From Clusia tigrina (lineage: Eukaryota > Arthropoda > Insecta > Diptera > Clusiidae): 64,000 nucleotides of DNA. The stretch lies in the NCBI GenBank assembly GCA_920105625.2, contig OV050033.1, positions 531,001 to 595,000 on the forward strand, given 5' to 3'. Numbering within the stretch: position 1 is the stretch's first letter; every line of letters starts with the position of its first letter. Of the stretch, positions 51,701 through 62,510 are shown piece by piece. The notes under the pieces are model-generated. The model ran no database searches. It saw only the letters and a list, made by a program, of their open reading frames with translations, and was not told the origin of the DNA. The translations under genes and the position numbers were made by a program.

Positions 51701-54700
51701 TTACGATTATAAATTACGATTGAAATGAATAGAAACAGGAAAGACGTACAGTAATATGGATAATTAAATAGATGGCGTGAATAAGAAAACATTGACAGAA
51801 GAATTCAATTAACTATATCTGAGGACTTAGAATTCCCAATCAATTGACGTTGTCAGTACTTCAAACAAAATTCTTTGTAATCCCCAAATGGTAAATAAAA
51901 AGAAGAAGAAATGTGTGTGCTCTCAATAGTAAAAAATATAGACTCTCAGTAATTGTACTGGTTAGTAAACGGTTAACGCCATCTAGCTTCTCTAAAGTAG
52001 TATATTTGCATCTGTCTCTCCTTCTCTAGGTATCTGAAATAAGTTTGGATACAACGAAAAGACGACGTTTACCTTCAGTTAGCTATGCAGTAAAATATAA
52101 ACATCAAAAAACCTTGGAGGCCGAAAATATCATACTCAGCTTTAGTGACCTATCCACCGATTAGCAATATTGATGCCACTACTGAGTTATTCTATTTTCC
52201 GAATACAAATGTAAGTGCTACTACAATATCATATCCAACAATCATTGGAACATGTGCAAGAATGATAAAATAGAAGATTGCGCCAATGCTGCTACGAAAA
52301 TTTCCTCTCTCTGCGTATCTCGTCACTAGGCACATACGAAATGAGAGAACAGCCAAAATGCATACATTTTGTATGAGAAATGTGAAACTTTGTGTTTAAT
52401 ATTAAATATTTTAATATTTATCGCATTTTATGATAGTATTTATATAAATAAATATGAAATAATATATTTCAATTGATTTGGCATTCAAATTTTTGTTCTA
52501 TTCAAAAATTTTTTGGTTAAATTTCTGCCGTGAACGTTGTTATTTACTGTTTTCGTGCGATAATGGGAATATAAAATGAAAAAATTATGGGAAATGAAAT
52601 TCTAATATGTGTATATTTATTAAATATATGTATATTTATATGATATTAATATATTTGTATATAATAAATCAGTACACAAATTCACTTTTTCTTGGAACAT
52701 GAAAATCCGCTTAATCCGCTGCTTAAGTGATTTTTATTGGAACGAGTTTTTCAATAATTTGTAGTCGCTTACTTGCAAGTGCATTTGTAAACTTATATAT
52801 AATTCAAAACAATTAAAAAGCTTTTAATATACAAATTATTGCCTTTGTGTATGCATTTTTCATATCACAAAATATTTGAAAGTGCTACCTGACGTCACAG
52901 CCAATCAGCTGTGCTGAGTTTTTGTCGAGAGAGGAATAGCGGACCTGCGCATGGCGCAATCTTCTATTTTATCATTCTTGGAACATGTGTGCACGTATTC
53001 AGCTCTCAGAACATCTGGTTCACACACATTAATCACTCACAATTTTCAATGTTCAACTGGGGCCTATCTTTCAAAAAGTTTAATCACAACACACTTAAAT
53101 GCATTTAAGAACAGATTACGGATTATTTATCTACAGTCAAATTTATCTGCTCAAAAACCAAAATCAACAAAATATGCGTATGATATCAGAAGAGACCTAA
53201 TATCATGCAATTTATTGAATGACTTTCTAGGCCCATCCAAGCCCTATAATATAGTTACCATTTGCCTGATTCACAAAATGCCATTACTCTGCAAGTTACA
53301 GCATAAAAGCACCAAAGATCCTTCGGAAGAAAGAAGAAAGAGTTCAGTAACTGCATTGAACAATGTAGTTTCACATTAGTTCCGAACGAATCAGTTTCTC
53401 TGCAGGGATGTATGCATGTATACAATCATATATATCTACATTGGGGATAAGTAGGTCCACTTGACTGGAACGTTTTTCTATATTCCTCGTATTTCTTTGA
53501 CAAGGGGTGGTTTGGTGGATTTAGGTTGTCTACTATGAGCTTAAGTGTAGGAGGAAGACCCGTGTCTGTAATATATGCGAAGGAGGCGATGGTTGTGCTT
53601 TTCAAAATTTAATAGCAAAAATGTCCGAAACAGCTCCAGAAATGTTAAAGGTTGATATAAATAAAGGGAACATTATTACAACTTGGAAAGTAGCGTTAAA
53701 TGCATGCATGACACCTTTGCCTGGGACTACTGGCTGCACTCTTCAAATTCTGTGGCTTAACCGTAGCAGTAATGATGGAAGATTTACTTATAATATGTAA
53801 GAAGGAAGCATGGATACAACCCGTTGTCTGGCAAGTCTCCCAAATGGTGACGCAAGGCTCATCAATGAAGAAGAAACTTAGATTAAAGTACATATATAAT
53901 TATATATTTGAGCTCCTCCAGCCGTTTCACCAAGGGAGTCTTGTCTTAAAATTGCTTAAGTCGAATTTTGGGACATCCCAGTTGGTTTCATATGACTGAC
54001 ACCTTTATGATTTCCCGATTTGCTCTATTCCAAAATTCAAATTTTACAAGAATACTAGTATTCAGCCTGTTCGAAATAGCCTCTTTCAAAATCAGATACG
54101 AGTATCTCCAGATAGGATGCAAGAAGCTCCAAATTTAAAGATATCGTTTCATTGCATACGTGACTTTTTGTACAGTTCTTTCGTTTTTTGGCTTCCACTC
54201 GCAGACAGAAGCCACACGTACGCTTTTAAGTTTACATTTAATTTATAAAAACCTGCTGACTCGTACACACACAGGACCACACACACACGTCTGAATATCC
54301 ACACAGCCTTGTTTGCGTTCGCATAAGCATGACAATTGCTTTTTTTCCTATACTTGTTATTATCAACATAAAAAGGACGCTCATATGCAATCATAAAACA
54401 ATCATTACTTTTCATTACTCCACGAAGTTGAGATAAGCAGCCGTGTCCTTGACTCACTTCACTCCGCGTATGTTTGCGGATCTGTATGTGTGGGCGTACA
54501 CCCCCGCAAGCGAAATGTGACTTGAATATTTTCGGATGGGACAATAGCAGCTTTAAGGTATCCTTTCGAAAAGATCGCATAAATGCGCGCTTATCATTGT
54601 TTTGCATAAAATTTAATATGCGCAACCAAAGGCAGCAGGATAAGCCAAAGGAGCAGCAGGTGACTTGACTGACAGTACATAAGTCGGCAGCAAAGCTATA

Positions 54701-55339
54701 CGAACTTACATTTCACATTTTTAAGAATCTTCAGTCAATGTCGCAATGATTGAAGAGGGAGTGGAATTGATATTTGCACATTTTATTCTAAACATTTGGG
54801 TACCTTTAAATGTTTGTTTATTTAGCTGATGTCCTTTTGCAGGATTTCAACTTGTTTGAAGTGACACTTTTGTGGCACACACACTTTCTTGCACACACAT
54901 ATTCACACTGATTGCATACTTGTCTCTGAGTATGTGGCTGAGTGTTGTCCTTTGTAAATATTTAAATGTTTGCTTTGATTTCTGTTTAGAAAAAAAATAA
55001 CGGGTTTGGATCAAATTTACATAAATGAAGTTGACCTTTATTTGAAGTTAATGCTTTTTAAGCTTAATTGCGAGCATTTAAAAATGGGTGCAAACCTTAC
55101 AAAGTTTCCCAAAGCTTTGAAATGTGCAAATGCTGAAAATGGAGGAAATGCCTCTGAGCAATCCAATCTTTAATGTAAGTTGTTGTTGCCAAATTAACAC
55201 ATTCTTGGATGCCAGGCTGATTTTTATCCCATTAATAGTAACCCTACTTTAGCAGGCTGAGTTTTCATCTACCGCAGAGTAGCATAGATTTTGGCTCCTA
55301 ATGTCCATCAAATTATTTGACTACAATAAAATTCACTAT
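48786..55339. other. Non-coding DNA before the first plus-strand LINE
   Basis: No supported gene is present. The stretch contains a 14-base G run at 50.37 kb, an AT-rich block at 52.4-52.8 kb, and AC-rich sequence near 54.27 kb. The longest open frames are 142 codons (52951-53379, plus) and 158 codons (54149-54625, minus). They have no recognisable domain, and I do not call them genes. Confidence 0.5.
50374..50387 (+). repeat. Homopolymer G14
   Basis: Fourteen consecutive G residues are followed by AGGGG. This is unusual in such AT-rich DNA and a likely site of sequencing or assembly length error. Confidence 0.9.
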
Positions 55340-56810
55340 TCAGTTATCCAGGGAGGTAAAAAATCTTGGGTGTTGTTCTTGAGAGTAAGCTTCTCTGGAA
55401 ATGACACATTGAACTAAGGGTAGCGAGAGCACTGTCAGCTTCTTAGCAGTGCGAGAGAATCTTTGGCAAGACGTGGGGTCTGGCTCCTTCGAAATTCCTT
55501 TGGATATATAAGGTAATGATCAGGCCCATAATATCCTACGCATCTGTGGTCTGGGGGAAAGATTATTTCTCAAGAGGGTTAAATCTGCCCTATCTATACT
55601 ACAGATAACTTTGGCTATTTGTTGTACTGGAGCCTTTCCGACAACTGGTGGCTCTGCTCTTGATGCGCTGTTGAAGGTTCTCGCCCTAGAAGATTTTATA
55701 CGAGGGGAGGCTCAAAACGCCATCTGTAGGTTAAACCACAATAACCAGTGGATGGGTGCGCTTTGGAATCTTGAAGATATTGTTGGCACTGACATACATA
55801 TTGGTATCTCTTCTATGCCCGCATATCCTATAACTGAAAGGTTCTGTATAAAAATTCCAGAGGCTCAGTGGTTTGATCGTACGACTGAGCCCGGTAGACT
55901 GTGCTGTCGTATTTTCACGGATGGCTCCAAAACAGATTTTCGATCGGGTTCTGGGGTTTTCGTGGAACTCAATGGTGTCCAACTAAATTACGCCCTTGGT
56001 TGTTATGCTTCTGTCTTTCAGATGGAAGTTTATGCCATTCTAAGGGCGATGGACTACGTGGTGGAAACTAAATGTCGTGGCAGAAGTATTTGTGTCTCCA
56101 GTGACAGTCCGACTGCACTGAAGGTCCCGTGCCACTTCCAAGTTGGTGCTGTTGTGCAAATCCAGTTTAAATATTGTTGGAAAACATAATAGTCTATTGC
56201 TAACATGGATTCCAGACCACATGGGTGTTATAGGGAATAAAATCGCTGATAAACTAGCGAATAAAGGATCTGAAACCAGTTTCACTGGCCCGGGACCTGT
56301 TCTTCCCATAGCTTTTGCTACCATTAGGGCCACTATTAGTGATTGGGTTGCCTGTGCACAGAATCCCGAATGGAGGCTATAAGAGGCAGCAGATAGGCAA
56401 AGGCTATGATGCCTGTTTTTTCCGATATAACGTCAAGGTTCCTTTTGCCACTTGGTAATAGAGACTGCAATTTCTGGTAGGACTGATGAAAGGTCATTTT
56501 GCATTGGCTAAGCATATGCAAAAGATAGGCATTGCAGACAGTGCACTTTTCCAGGCTTCTGGAGAGGAAGATGAAACGGTTGACCACTTTTAGTGCGCGG
56601 GCCCCGCTTTCGCTGGAATCAGGTTCGAGGCATTTGGCACTGACATTTTAAGTAGTGCAAACTTTGGCTACAGGATCTTTTGAAACACAGGATGAAAAAT
56701 CAGGTAAATTCAATGATAAATAAAATTGGAACGTCAAATATAGTACAATGGATGTCTTGTGGTCTGACTGCTATATATGACTAGTTTTTCCGACAAAAAA
56801 AATAATAAAT
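55340..56810 (+). mobile_element. Decayed RNase H-class LINE, 5'-truncated
   Basis: The plus strand carries the end of the RT (LGVVLESKLLWK, GKTWGLAPSKFLWIYKVMIR, YASVVWG), then RNase H, then the Cys/His C-terminal cluster, in the order of I/R1/LOA-type LINE ORF2. Stops and frameshifts interrupt every part. The element lacks ORF1, the endonuclease and most of the RT, as expected for a 5'-truncated copy. The 3' end is placed at an A-rich tail (56794-56810, eight A residues then AATAATAAA). The 5' limit is approximate. Confidence 0.8.
55611..56382 (+). pseudogene. LINE ORF2 RNase H region, frameshifted
   Basis: RNase H motifs appear as FTDGSKTDFRSGSG (first Asp), FQMEVYAILRA (Glu) and VSSDSPTALK (Asp). 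After a frameshift near 56120-56160, LLTWIPDHMGVIGNKIADKL supplies the fourth Asp. All four metal-binding residues survive, but in two frames (55611-56189 and 56143-56382), so no working protein can be made. The C-terminal cluster continues in another frame to about 56650, with an in-frame stop inside it. Confidence 0.8.
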
Positions 56811-57192
56811 TTCATTTACTGAAAAAAAAACGACAGAAATTAATTATATAATTTATTGTCGTAAATACTACGGTGGTAAGTAACATTTAAGAGATTATTA
56901 CCTTTTTTATTCAAAATAAAACAATTAACCACAAGGGCAGTTAAGTCTTAATTCAAATCTAATTTATTGAATTCATTTCAGTTGCCTATATACCTCTTTC
57001 ATCTTTTCCCGTATATCGCTCACTCGGACTAGGGCACTAGTGTAAGCTTGCAGATCGTTCGTTTGTTCATATGAGTCAAGCGGGTGATAGTGCCTGTATG
57101 TAATGTATTGTCATCTGTATGACCACTACGAATTTCTACTGATTACTTTAATTTTTGCTTAAACATATTTTCAAAGACAGATTTCATATATG
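56811..57192. other. Short gap between LINE tail and LRR1 3' end
   Basis: This AT-rich sequence should contain the 3' UTR of the LRR1 gene on the minus strand. A possible AATAAA poly(A) hexamer on the minus strand lies at 56968-56963, about 225 bases past the stop codon. Nothing else is recognised. Confidence 0.4.
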
Positions 57193-58997
57193 TCAACTGT
57201 GGAAGTAAGTCAAATATGATTGTTTAATATACAAAATATATATGCGACCATTTAATGATCCACATCCTCTGCAATTTTCCTCTGGAGTAGATTCAACCAC
57301 TACAAATGATGCGTCACTGTACTTCCTTTCACTCTTATCTGTGAAGCTTCTGCAAATTGGGCATACCCAGGCTAGCACTCGCAAGGCAAGCGCCATCTGA
57401 TCTGAATGAAAAACATGAAACTGAATATTGAAACTATTTAATGAAAAACTTTTGAGCTCGCTGAACGAATGGCAAATATAATATTCTTAATTATTATAAC
57501 TTTCAGCGTCAAATACCATATTTAACTCGACTGTATGTAGTTAAACGTAAAACAAGTAATGAAAATATATGAATAGGGAAAACTTTAGAACCAAGTGTAA
57601 GATGCAGTTGAACAAAAATAACATAAAATTTGTTTCGAAACTATCTTAAAGCTATTTTAATACCAAGTGCTTACGCCCGACACAATTGGGACCACATAGC
57701 ACAACATCCGCATAGATCAGCTGTTCTCGACTATTAACTAATTCCTTTACATTCTCAAAGGTTCCCTCTGCTGCATGTTCCAATATGGAGTCCGCATAGC
57801 AAATGTTTCCGCAAGCGCACTTAGGAGACTCGTTTAAAATGTCTATAAGCAACGAAGGAAGACACGCTGGCGAATATGTCAATTTATTTTGGCTGACAGA
57901 GCGAGCTGCCAAAAGCCACAGCGGCAAGACGGCGTTGGCGACTCTAGCTATAGCTGCTAGTTTAGCATCCAATTGCTGATCAGCCTGAGATTGGAAGTTG
58001 TTGCCCCACACGTCAAGTATCTCCAGACGTGCCTGATTAAATACAGAAGGGAGCGATTCTAGCTCATTCGAGCTAATATGAAAGTAGCGCAAATTTTGCA
58101 TGCGGCGCAGACCGAATGGTAAACGACGAATTAGGTTATTGTTGAGTTTCAATGTAACCAACTGTCTTAGTTTTATGACTTGCGGAGGTAAGTAATTAAT
58201 ATTGTTTGCCGACAGATCCAAATCTCGTAAGGCATTTTGTAAATTTTTGCCATTCAGCCACTGCCATGAGTTCGCTGCACCGAGCAAATTGTCATTTATG
58301 TAGAAGCTACTGAGCGCCAGACGTCCCAATTCCGGCGGTAACTGGAGAAAGAAAATATTGAAAACTACATTCAAAAAGAAAATATTCAAAACTATATGCT
58401 CGTAATAATCGAACTCCCACTCACTTTCATTATCTTGTTGTAGCTCAAATCTAATTTAGTCAAATTTCTCAGTGAGCAAATATCAAATGTAACTTTGCAC
58501 ATTTGTATACCAGATACTTTTAGGTCTTTCAGCGATTTCGGGAAACCCTTTGTGGGGTAATCGCTCCGTTGCTTCACCACCAGCTTCTGTTGTGGCTGTG
58601 ATTTTTGTGGAATTGCTGTTGTGGCTGCAATATTCAGTCTCAAATTCAGAGAATCTTTACCTTCCAGACCGAGTCTGAGCGTCTGTAAGAACCCTTTTAA
58701 CTGTATAGGATCACATTTGATCATCAGATTCTCGGGCGGCTGACGAAAACTAATTGTCGCCTTGCCGTCCTGCATGAATTTCGTAAACATTTTCTCGATA
58801 TTGCTATGTACTTTGTAACGCACGCCTGTCCTGTTCTGAGGTGTGAAGTGTATTATCTCCAATTCCTTGCTGCTATTGCCATTCGCATCCTTGGCACTGC
58901 CATGGTATCCCACTGCAAGTGTGGCTTTCGCTGCGCGCCCACCCTTGTTTGATTGTGTCTGCCTGTTGACCACTTGCGTTTCGCATAGGATTTTCAT
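57193..58997 (-). CDS. LRR1: Leucine-rich repeat protein 1 (LRR1) orthologue, Cullin-2 E3 substrate receptor
   Basis: A complete gene with three coding exons: 58425-58997, 57675-58341 and 57193-57401. The introns are 83 and 273 bases, GT-AG, with matching phases (0 and 1), giving 482 residues. The start MKILCETQVVNRQ corresponds to the family N-terminus; an ATG five codons upstream is in frame but less likely. The N-terminal domain (about 1-130, with NIEKMFTKFMQDGKATISF) matches LRR1. Leucine-rich repeats follow at about 145-310 (LTKLDLSYNKI, LRDLDLSANNI, LVTLKLNNNLI, LRYFHISSNEL, LEILDVWGN). Then come a segment where the family carries its Elongin/Cul2-binding box (LPLWLLAARSV, LPSLLIDIL) and a Cys-rich end. 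In animals CRL2-LRR1 ubiquitylates the CMG helicase at replication termination. The last exon (CPICRS and CRGC) is the least certain part. Confidence 0.87.
58351..58397. repeat. 27-base tandem duplication inside LRR1 intron 1
   Basis: GAAAATATTGAAAACTACAT at 58351-58370 recurs at 58378-58397 with 18 of 20 identities. On the transcribed strand it duplicates the pyrimidine-rich stretch in front of the acceptor. It accounts for about a third of the 83-base intron. Confidence 0.85.
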
Positions 58998-59730
58998 TAT
59001 GGACAACGGCACTAAATGACATTTAGCTGGTTCACAATAATTTTACTGCTTTAATACTTTTTGTGTGCTTTTTTAACGAATATGTTACAATGCATATAAA
59101 TTTACATGCAATTATTTGAGCGCGACGTTTTGTTTGTGTTTTTTTCTAAATTCATATTTTTGTTTTTGCTTTATATGTCAAAAATGTATATTACAGTGGC
59201 TCTCAAAACTGATTTTAGATATGGCTCTATCGGTTTAGAACCACCGCAGTACTTCTACAACTGTGCTGATATAGAGCTGTGGAGTGCAATGAATTGAACT
59301 GTATTCGGTTTAAAAAAAATATTACTTTCATCGGCTAATTTACTCAATTTACTATTAGATTCCAATTAAGAATTCATACTAAGCATACTCATATATGGGG
59401 CTCATCCTTTTCATTGCAGAATCTGCTGACAGGCATATTTTAATATTGGTACAATGTCCTGTAAAACAGTTTGTTACTAGCAGATAGGGATAATTTCATT
59501 TCAAGTCCTTATTAACCATAGTTGTTTTAGAAGAAATATTTTACTTTAAAGTTTAAACCAAGGTAAGGAATAGAAAATAATATGGAGACTAATGAGGTAT
59601 TGTTCATCTTATCTTGTTTGGTATCTGCACGATAATATTATTTGGAAAATCAGTCTATAATAGTATAATGATTCTATAATAACGGTAAAAACTTTATAAA
59701 TGTATTTGTACTGCCACTTTCGTGAAGAGC
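58998..59730. other. Upstream region of LRR1 up to the second LINE
   Basis: This AT-rich sequence should include the LRR1 promoter and 5' UTR. I saw no clear TATA box with an initiator and no DRE palindrome (TATCGATA). A 63-codon open frame on the plus strand (59106-59297) has no recognisable similarity. Confidence 0.45.
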
Positions 59731-60115
59731 AGTCACCTTGTCGGGGTACGAAGGCTTAAATGATTGCAATGAGTTAGGATGGCGGAGTTTCGGCTCTTAT
59801 GGGATTACCCTAGCCGGACTGACTACTGCGAGGTAATCCAACTAATAACTGCCTCCCTCCTAATCCAGGGTGTTCTTGGGATCGTGCCCATTGGATGTTG
59901 TTTTGCAGCCAGGAGGTTAATTAGGCTGTATCCTAAGAAGCTCCCCTTCCTGACACCACGCCGCCTCAGGTAGTAACGGTGGCGTTGCTGTGGTATGGGG
60001 CGGTGCCACAGTTGACCAACCCCTTCCCCTTTAAAATTTTTGGCTGCCTTAGCTTGATCAATCGAGCGGGTGGCCGTAAGAACCAGATGGATAAATTTAA
60101 AAAAAAAAAACTGAC

Positions 60116-61291
60116 GTGCGGTCTCTAAACGCTATTTCGGATGGGAATCCAAAATCCTCCGCACACTCTGCGGTGGCTATTGTAGCTAAGGACGACGAGC
60201 CTGGCACAAGCAAAGCCACGTGCTGCGATAGTGTTGCTAACCACGGAACCAAAAGGTTCTATAAAGTAAAAAGGGCTGCTCTCCGGACGGTGGAACGCTT
60301 GTCGCGGATCCCAGAGAAGGAGAGGACGGTGAAGCAGAAGGCTTCCCTCGAGTGGGCGACGAAAGTCGTGAAGGATTCTCAAGCTCCAACACTACAGGCT
60401 ACAAAAAGGTCAACGGTCCCTAGAAGAGACCACCCACCCGGACCCAAAGAAATTTAAGAAGCGCGGTACTGTCACCACGAAGTCCTTCAGCGAAGTGCTG
60501 GAAGGACACCAGGTCATGGCGGTCATAGATCGTAATGACCCGGATGGCAGTATCGCTCTTGAGTTCTGGAAAAAGGTAGAAGTAAGCCTTTCAAGGCTCT
60601 ACCTCCAGCTTTTGAAGGAATTCTCAGGTGGATTTCCCTCTTTTCGCGACAGCGGATGGCATCAGGGCCACGTGAAGCTGATTGCCTGCGCGGATCAAAG
60701 GTCAGTCGACCTTTATAGGATTGCGATCTCCAGGATAGGGGAAGCATGGCCAGGCGCAAGGCTCGAAGTCGTACCTAGGGAGCTGATCCCTAGTAGACCT
60801 AGAGCGCGCGGGGATCCCAGCCGAACCGTCTGACCCTGAGGCGATCTTGGAGATTTTTAGGTTGAGCAACCAGCAGCTCCCGACAAATAATTGGAAGGTT
60901 ACTAAGTGGGGATTACAGGTCAATAACCCTTGTGGTGAACGCCGAATCTCTGGCGACTCTAGCGAAATCCAATTGGGTCGTGGGCTATGGCTTCTCATCC
61001 ACAAGCCTCAAGGTCTACAAAAAGGACGGGCAATCGTCGGACACGGATCAAGCGGTAGTGAATCCTTCAGGGGTAACTGCTGATCCTGCTGCTGCTGAGG
61101 ACTCCGCCATGCACCCGAAACGCAGTGACTCTATGTCAACTGTGGGGGGGTTGGAGAGTCTCCTAGGGACAACCACACTCAGTGAGGAGGAAGTCCTTCC
61201 GGAGTCAGACTCGGAGTCTGAGGCTGATGTCACGGTGGTGGAGGTGACCAGCGCTACAAGTAGCAGAGATGCCACGAATAGTGCAGATTAA
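60116..61291 (+). pseudogene. LINE ORF1 (gag-like), frameshifted
   Basis: ORF1 survives in pieces: 60116-60457 (basic, RAALRTVERLSRIPEKERTV), 60495-60833 (VMAVIDRNDPDGSIALEFW, KLIACADQRSVDLYRI, GARLEVVPRE), then about 60812-60932 in another frame, and 60932-61291 ending in an acidic Ser/Glu-rich tail. The central part resembles the DUF4780-type domain found in insect LINE ORF1 proteins. This is my recognition and was not searched. At least three frameshifts break the frame. ORF1 would act as a nucleic-acid chaperone of the element's RNP. Its end overlaps the ORF2 start by 23 bases. Confidence 0.7.
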
Positions 61292-61918
61292 CCTCCATCA
61301 CTCGAAGGCGGCGTTTGCCAGCCTTCAGCTCCGTCTTGCAAAAGGCGGAGTAGACGTTGTCCTGATCCAAGAACCCTGGACATACGGGGAGACTTGGTCT
61401 GTGGTCTCAGGACAGAGAATTACAGCTTGCTGTATACCGTAAGTGAAGGAAGACCTAGGTCTTGTATCCTCATTAGGAATAATGTTAGCTCATTTATTCT
61501 CCCCAATTACAGCAACAAGGATCTAACGGCCGTCTGCCTGTAAACTGGCAAGGGACGGTACTGGTTGGTCTTGGCCTATATGGCGCATGACCATGAGATC
61601 CTTCCAGAAGCCAACCTACAGAAGCTTGTTGTGGATTCAAAGGCTCAACGGGTGGCTGTTATTATTGGATGCGATGCCAATGCACACCACGACATCTGGG
61701 GAAGCACGGATGTCAATAAACGAGGTGAGTCATTATATGAATATATTGTAACGACTAACCTTTCTGTGTGCAATAAGGGGTCAGAACCCACTTTCATTAC
61801 TGCTAATAGGCAAGAAGTTCTTGACTTAACCCTTGCCTCCGAATCAATTTTTGATCGGATCTCAAATTGGAGAGTTCTAGAGGAACATTCCTTTTCGGAT
61901 CATAGGTTTATTTGATCT
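61269..61918 (+). pseudogene. LINE ORF2 APE-type endonuclease, frameshifted
   Basis: ORF2 appears to start at ATG 61269 (MPRIVQINLHHSKAAF), inside the last codons of ORF1. The endonuclease motifs are VLIQEPWTYGE (metal-binding Glu), IIGCDANAHHDIWGS (Asp and Asn), EVLDLTLAS and SFSDHRFI (Asp-His). The frame stops at 61440 and continues in another frame (GRPRSCILIRNN), then again from about 61565, so there are frame breaks near 61420 and 61545. The catalytic residues are individually present, but no continuous protein is encoded. Confidence 0.8.
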
Positions 61919-62510
61919 TCTAGATAGTCTACCTAGCCCTAAGGCTTTTAGAAATGTCAGGAAAGCAAACTGGGACCTCTACAAGGCGACTGTAGCTAGA
62001 CTACTACCTCAGAACCCCACAAGCACAAGCACGTGTGACGAAATTGATAGGTCTGTGGAGGTTCTAACGGTTGCTCTTAATAAGGCTCTATTGGTCTCTT
62101 GCCCCCTCAGTAGACCCAGGGGGAAACAAAAACCCACATTGTGGGGGGAGGAAATTAGGGGACTCAGACAAAACTCTAGGAGACTTTTCAACAGCGCAAA
62201 GAAGTCTAGAGATAGTGCAGACTGGGCTTTATATAAGGCAGCACTCAGAGCCTTCAAAAGTAAGCTTAGGAAGGCACAGAGAGAATCGTGGAGAAACTTT
62301 TGCGGTGACGTAGAAGATATCTTTGAGACTTCCAGGTTGAGGAAAATCCTATCAACTGCTCCAATAGTACCTGGTTACCTGAGGAGGGAGGATGGATCCT
62401 GGACTTCAAATAGTAATGAGACTCTAGAGCTTCTTCTGGAGACTCACTTCCCTGGTTGCTCATCTACAATAGTTGTCTTGAATTAGCGTATATTCCAGAC
62501 TCATGGAAGC
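61919..62510 (+). pseudogene. LINE ORF2 linker and RT stub
   Basis: This segment encodes the region between endonuclease and RT (LYKATVARLLP, KQKPTLWGEEIRGLRQNSRR, LRKAQRESWRNFCGDVEDI, ETHFPGCSS). It then jumps directly to a short RT-derived motif, CLELAYIPDSWKH, at about 62474-62512 in a different frame. The RT N-terminal part that should lie between is gone, and the palm domain after it is gone as well. This shows two deletions flanking a stub of about 39 bases. Confidence 0.7.

Noticed and set aside
52951..53379. 142-codon plus-strand open frame
   Set aside because: No recognisable family, no context, and AT-rich. It could only be revived by a protein match or transcript.
54149..54625. 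158-codon minus-strand open frame
   Set aside because: It covers AC-rich repeats and has no domain.
55611..56189. Host gene with RNase H domain
   Set aside because: Motif order, frameshifts and the poly(A)-like tail show a LINE remnant.
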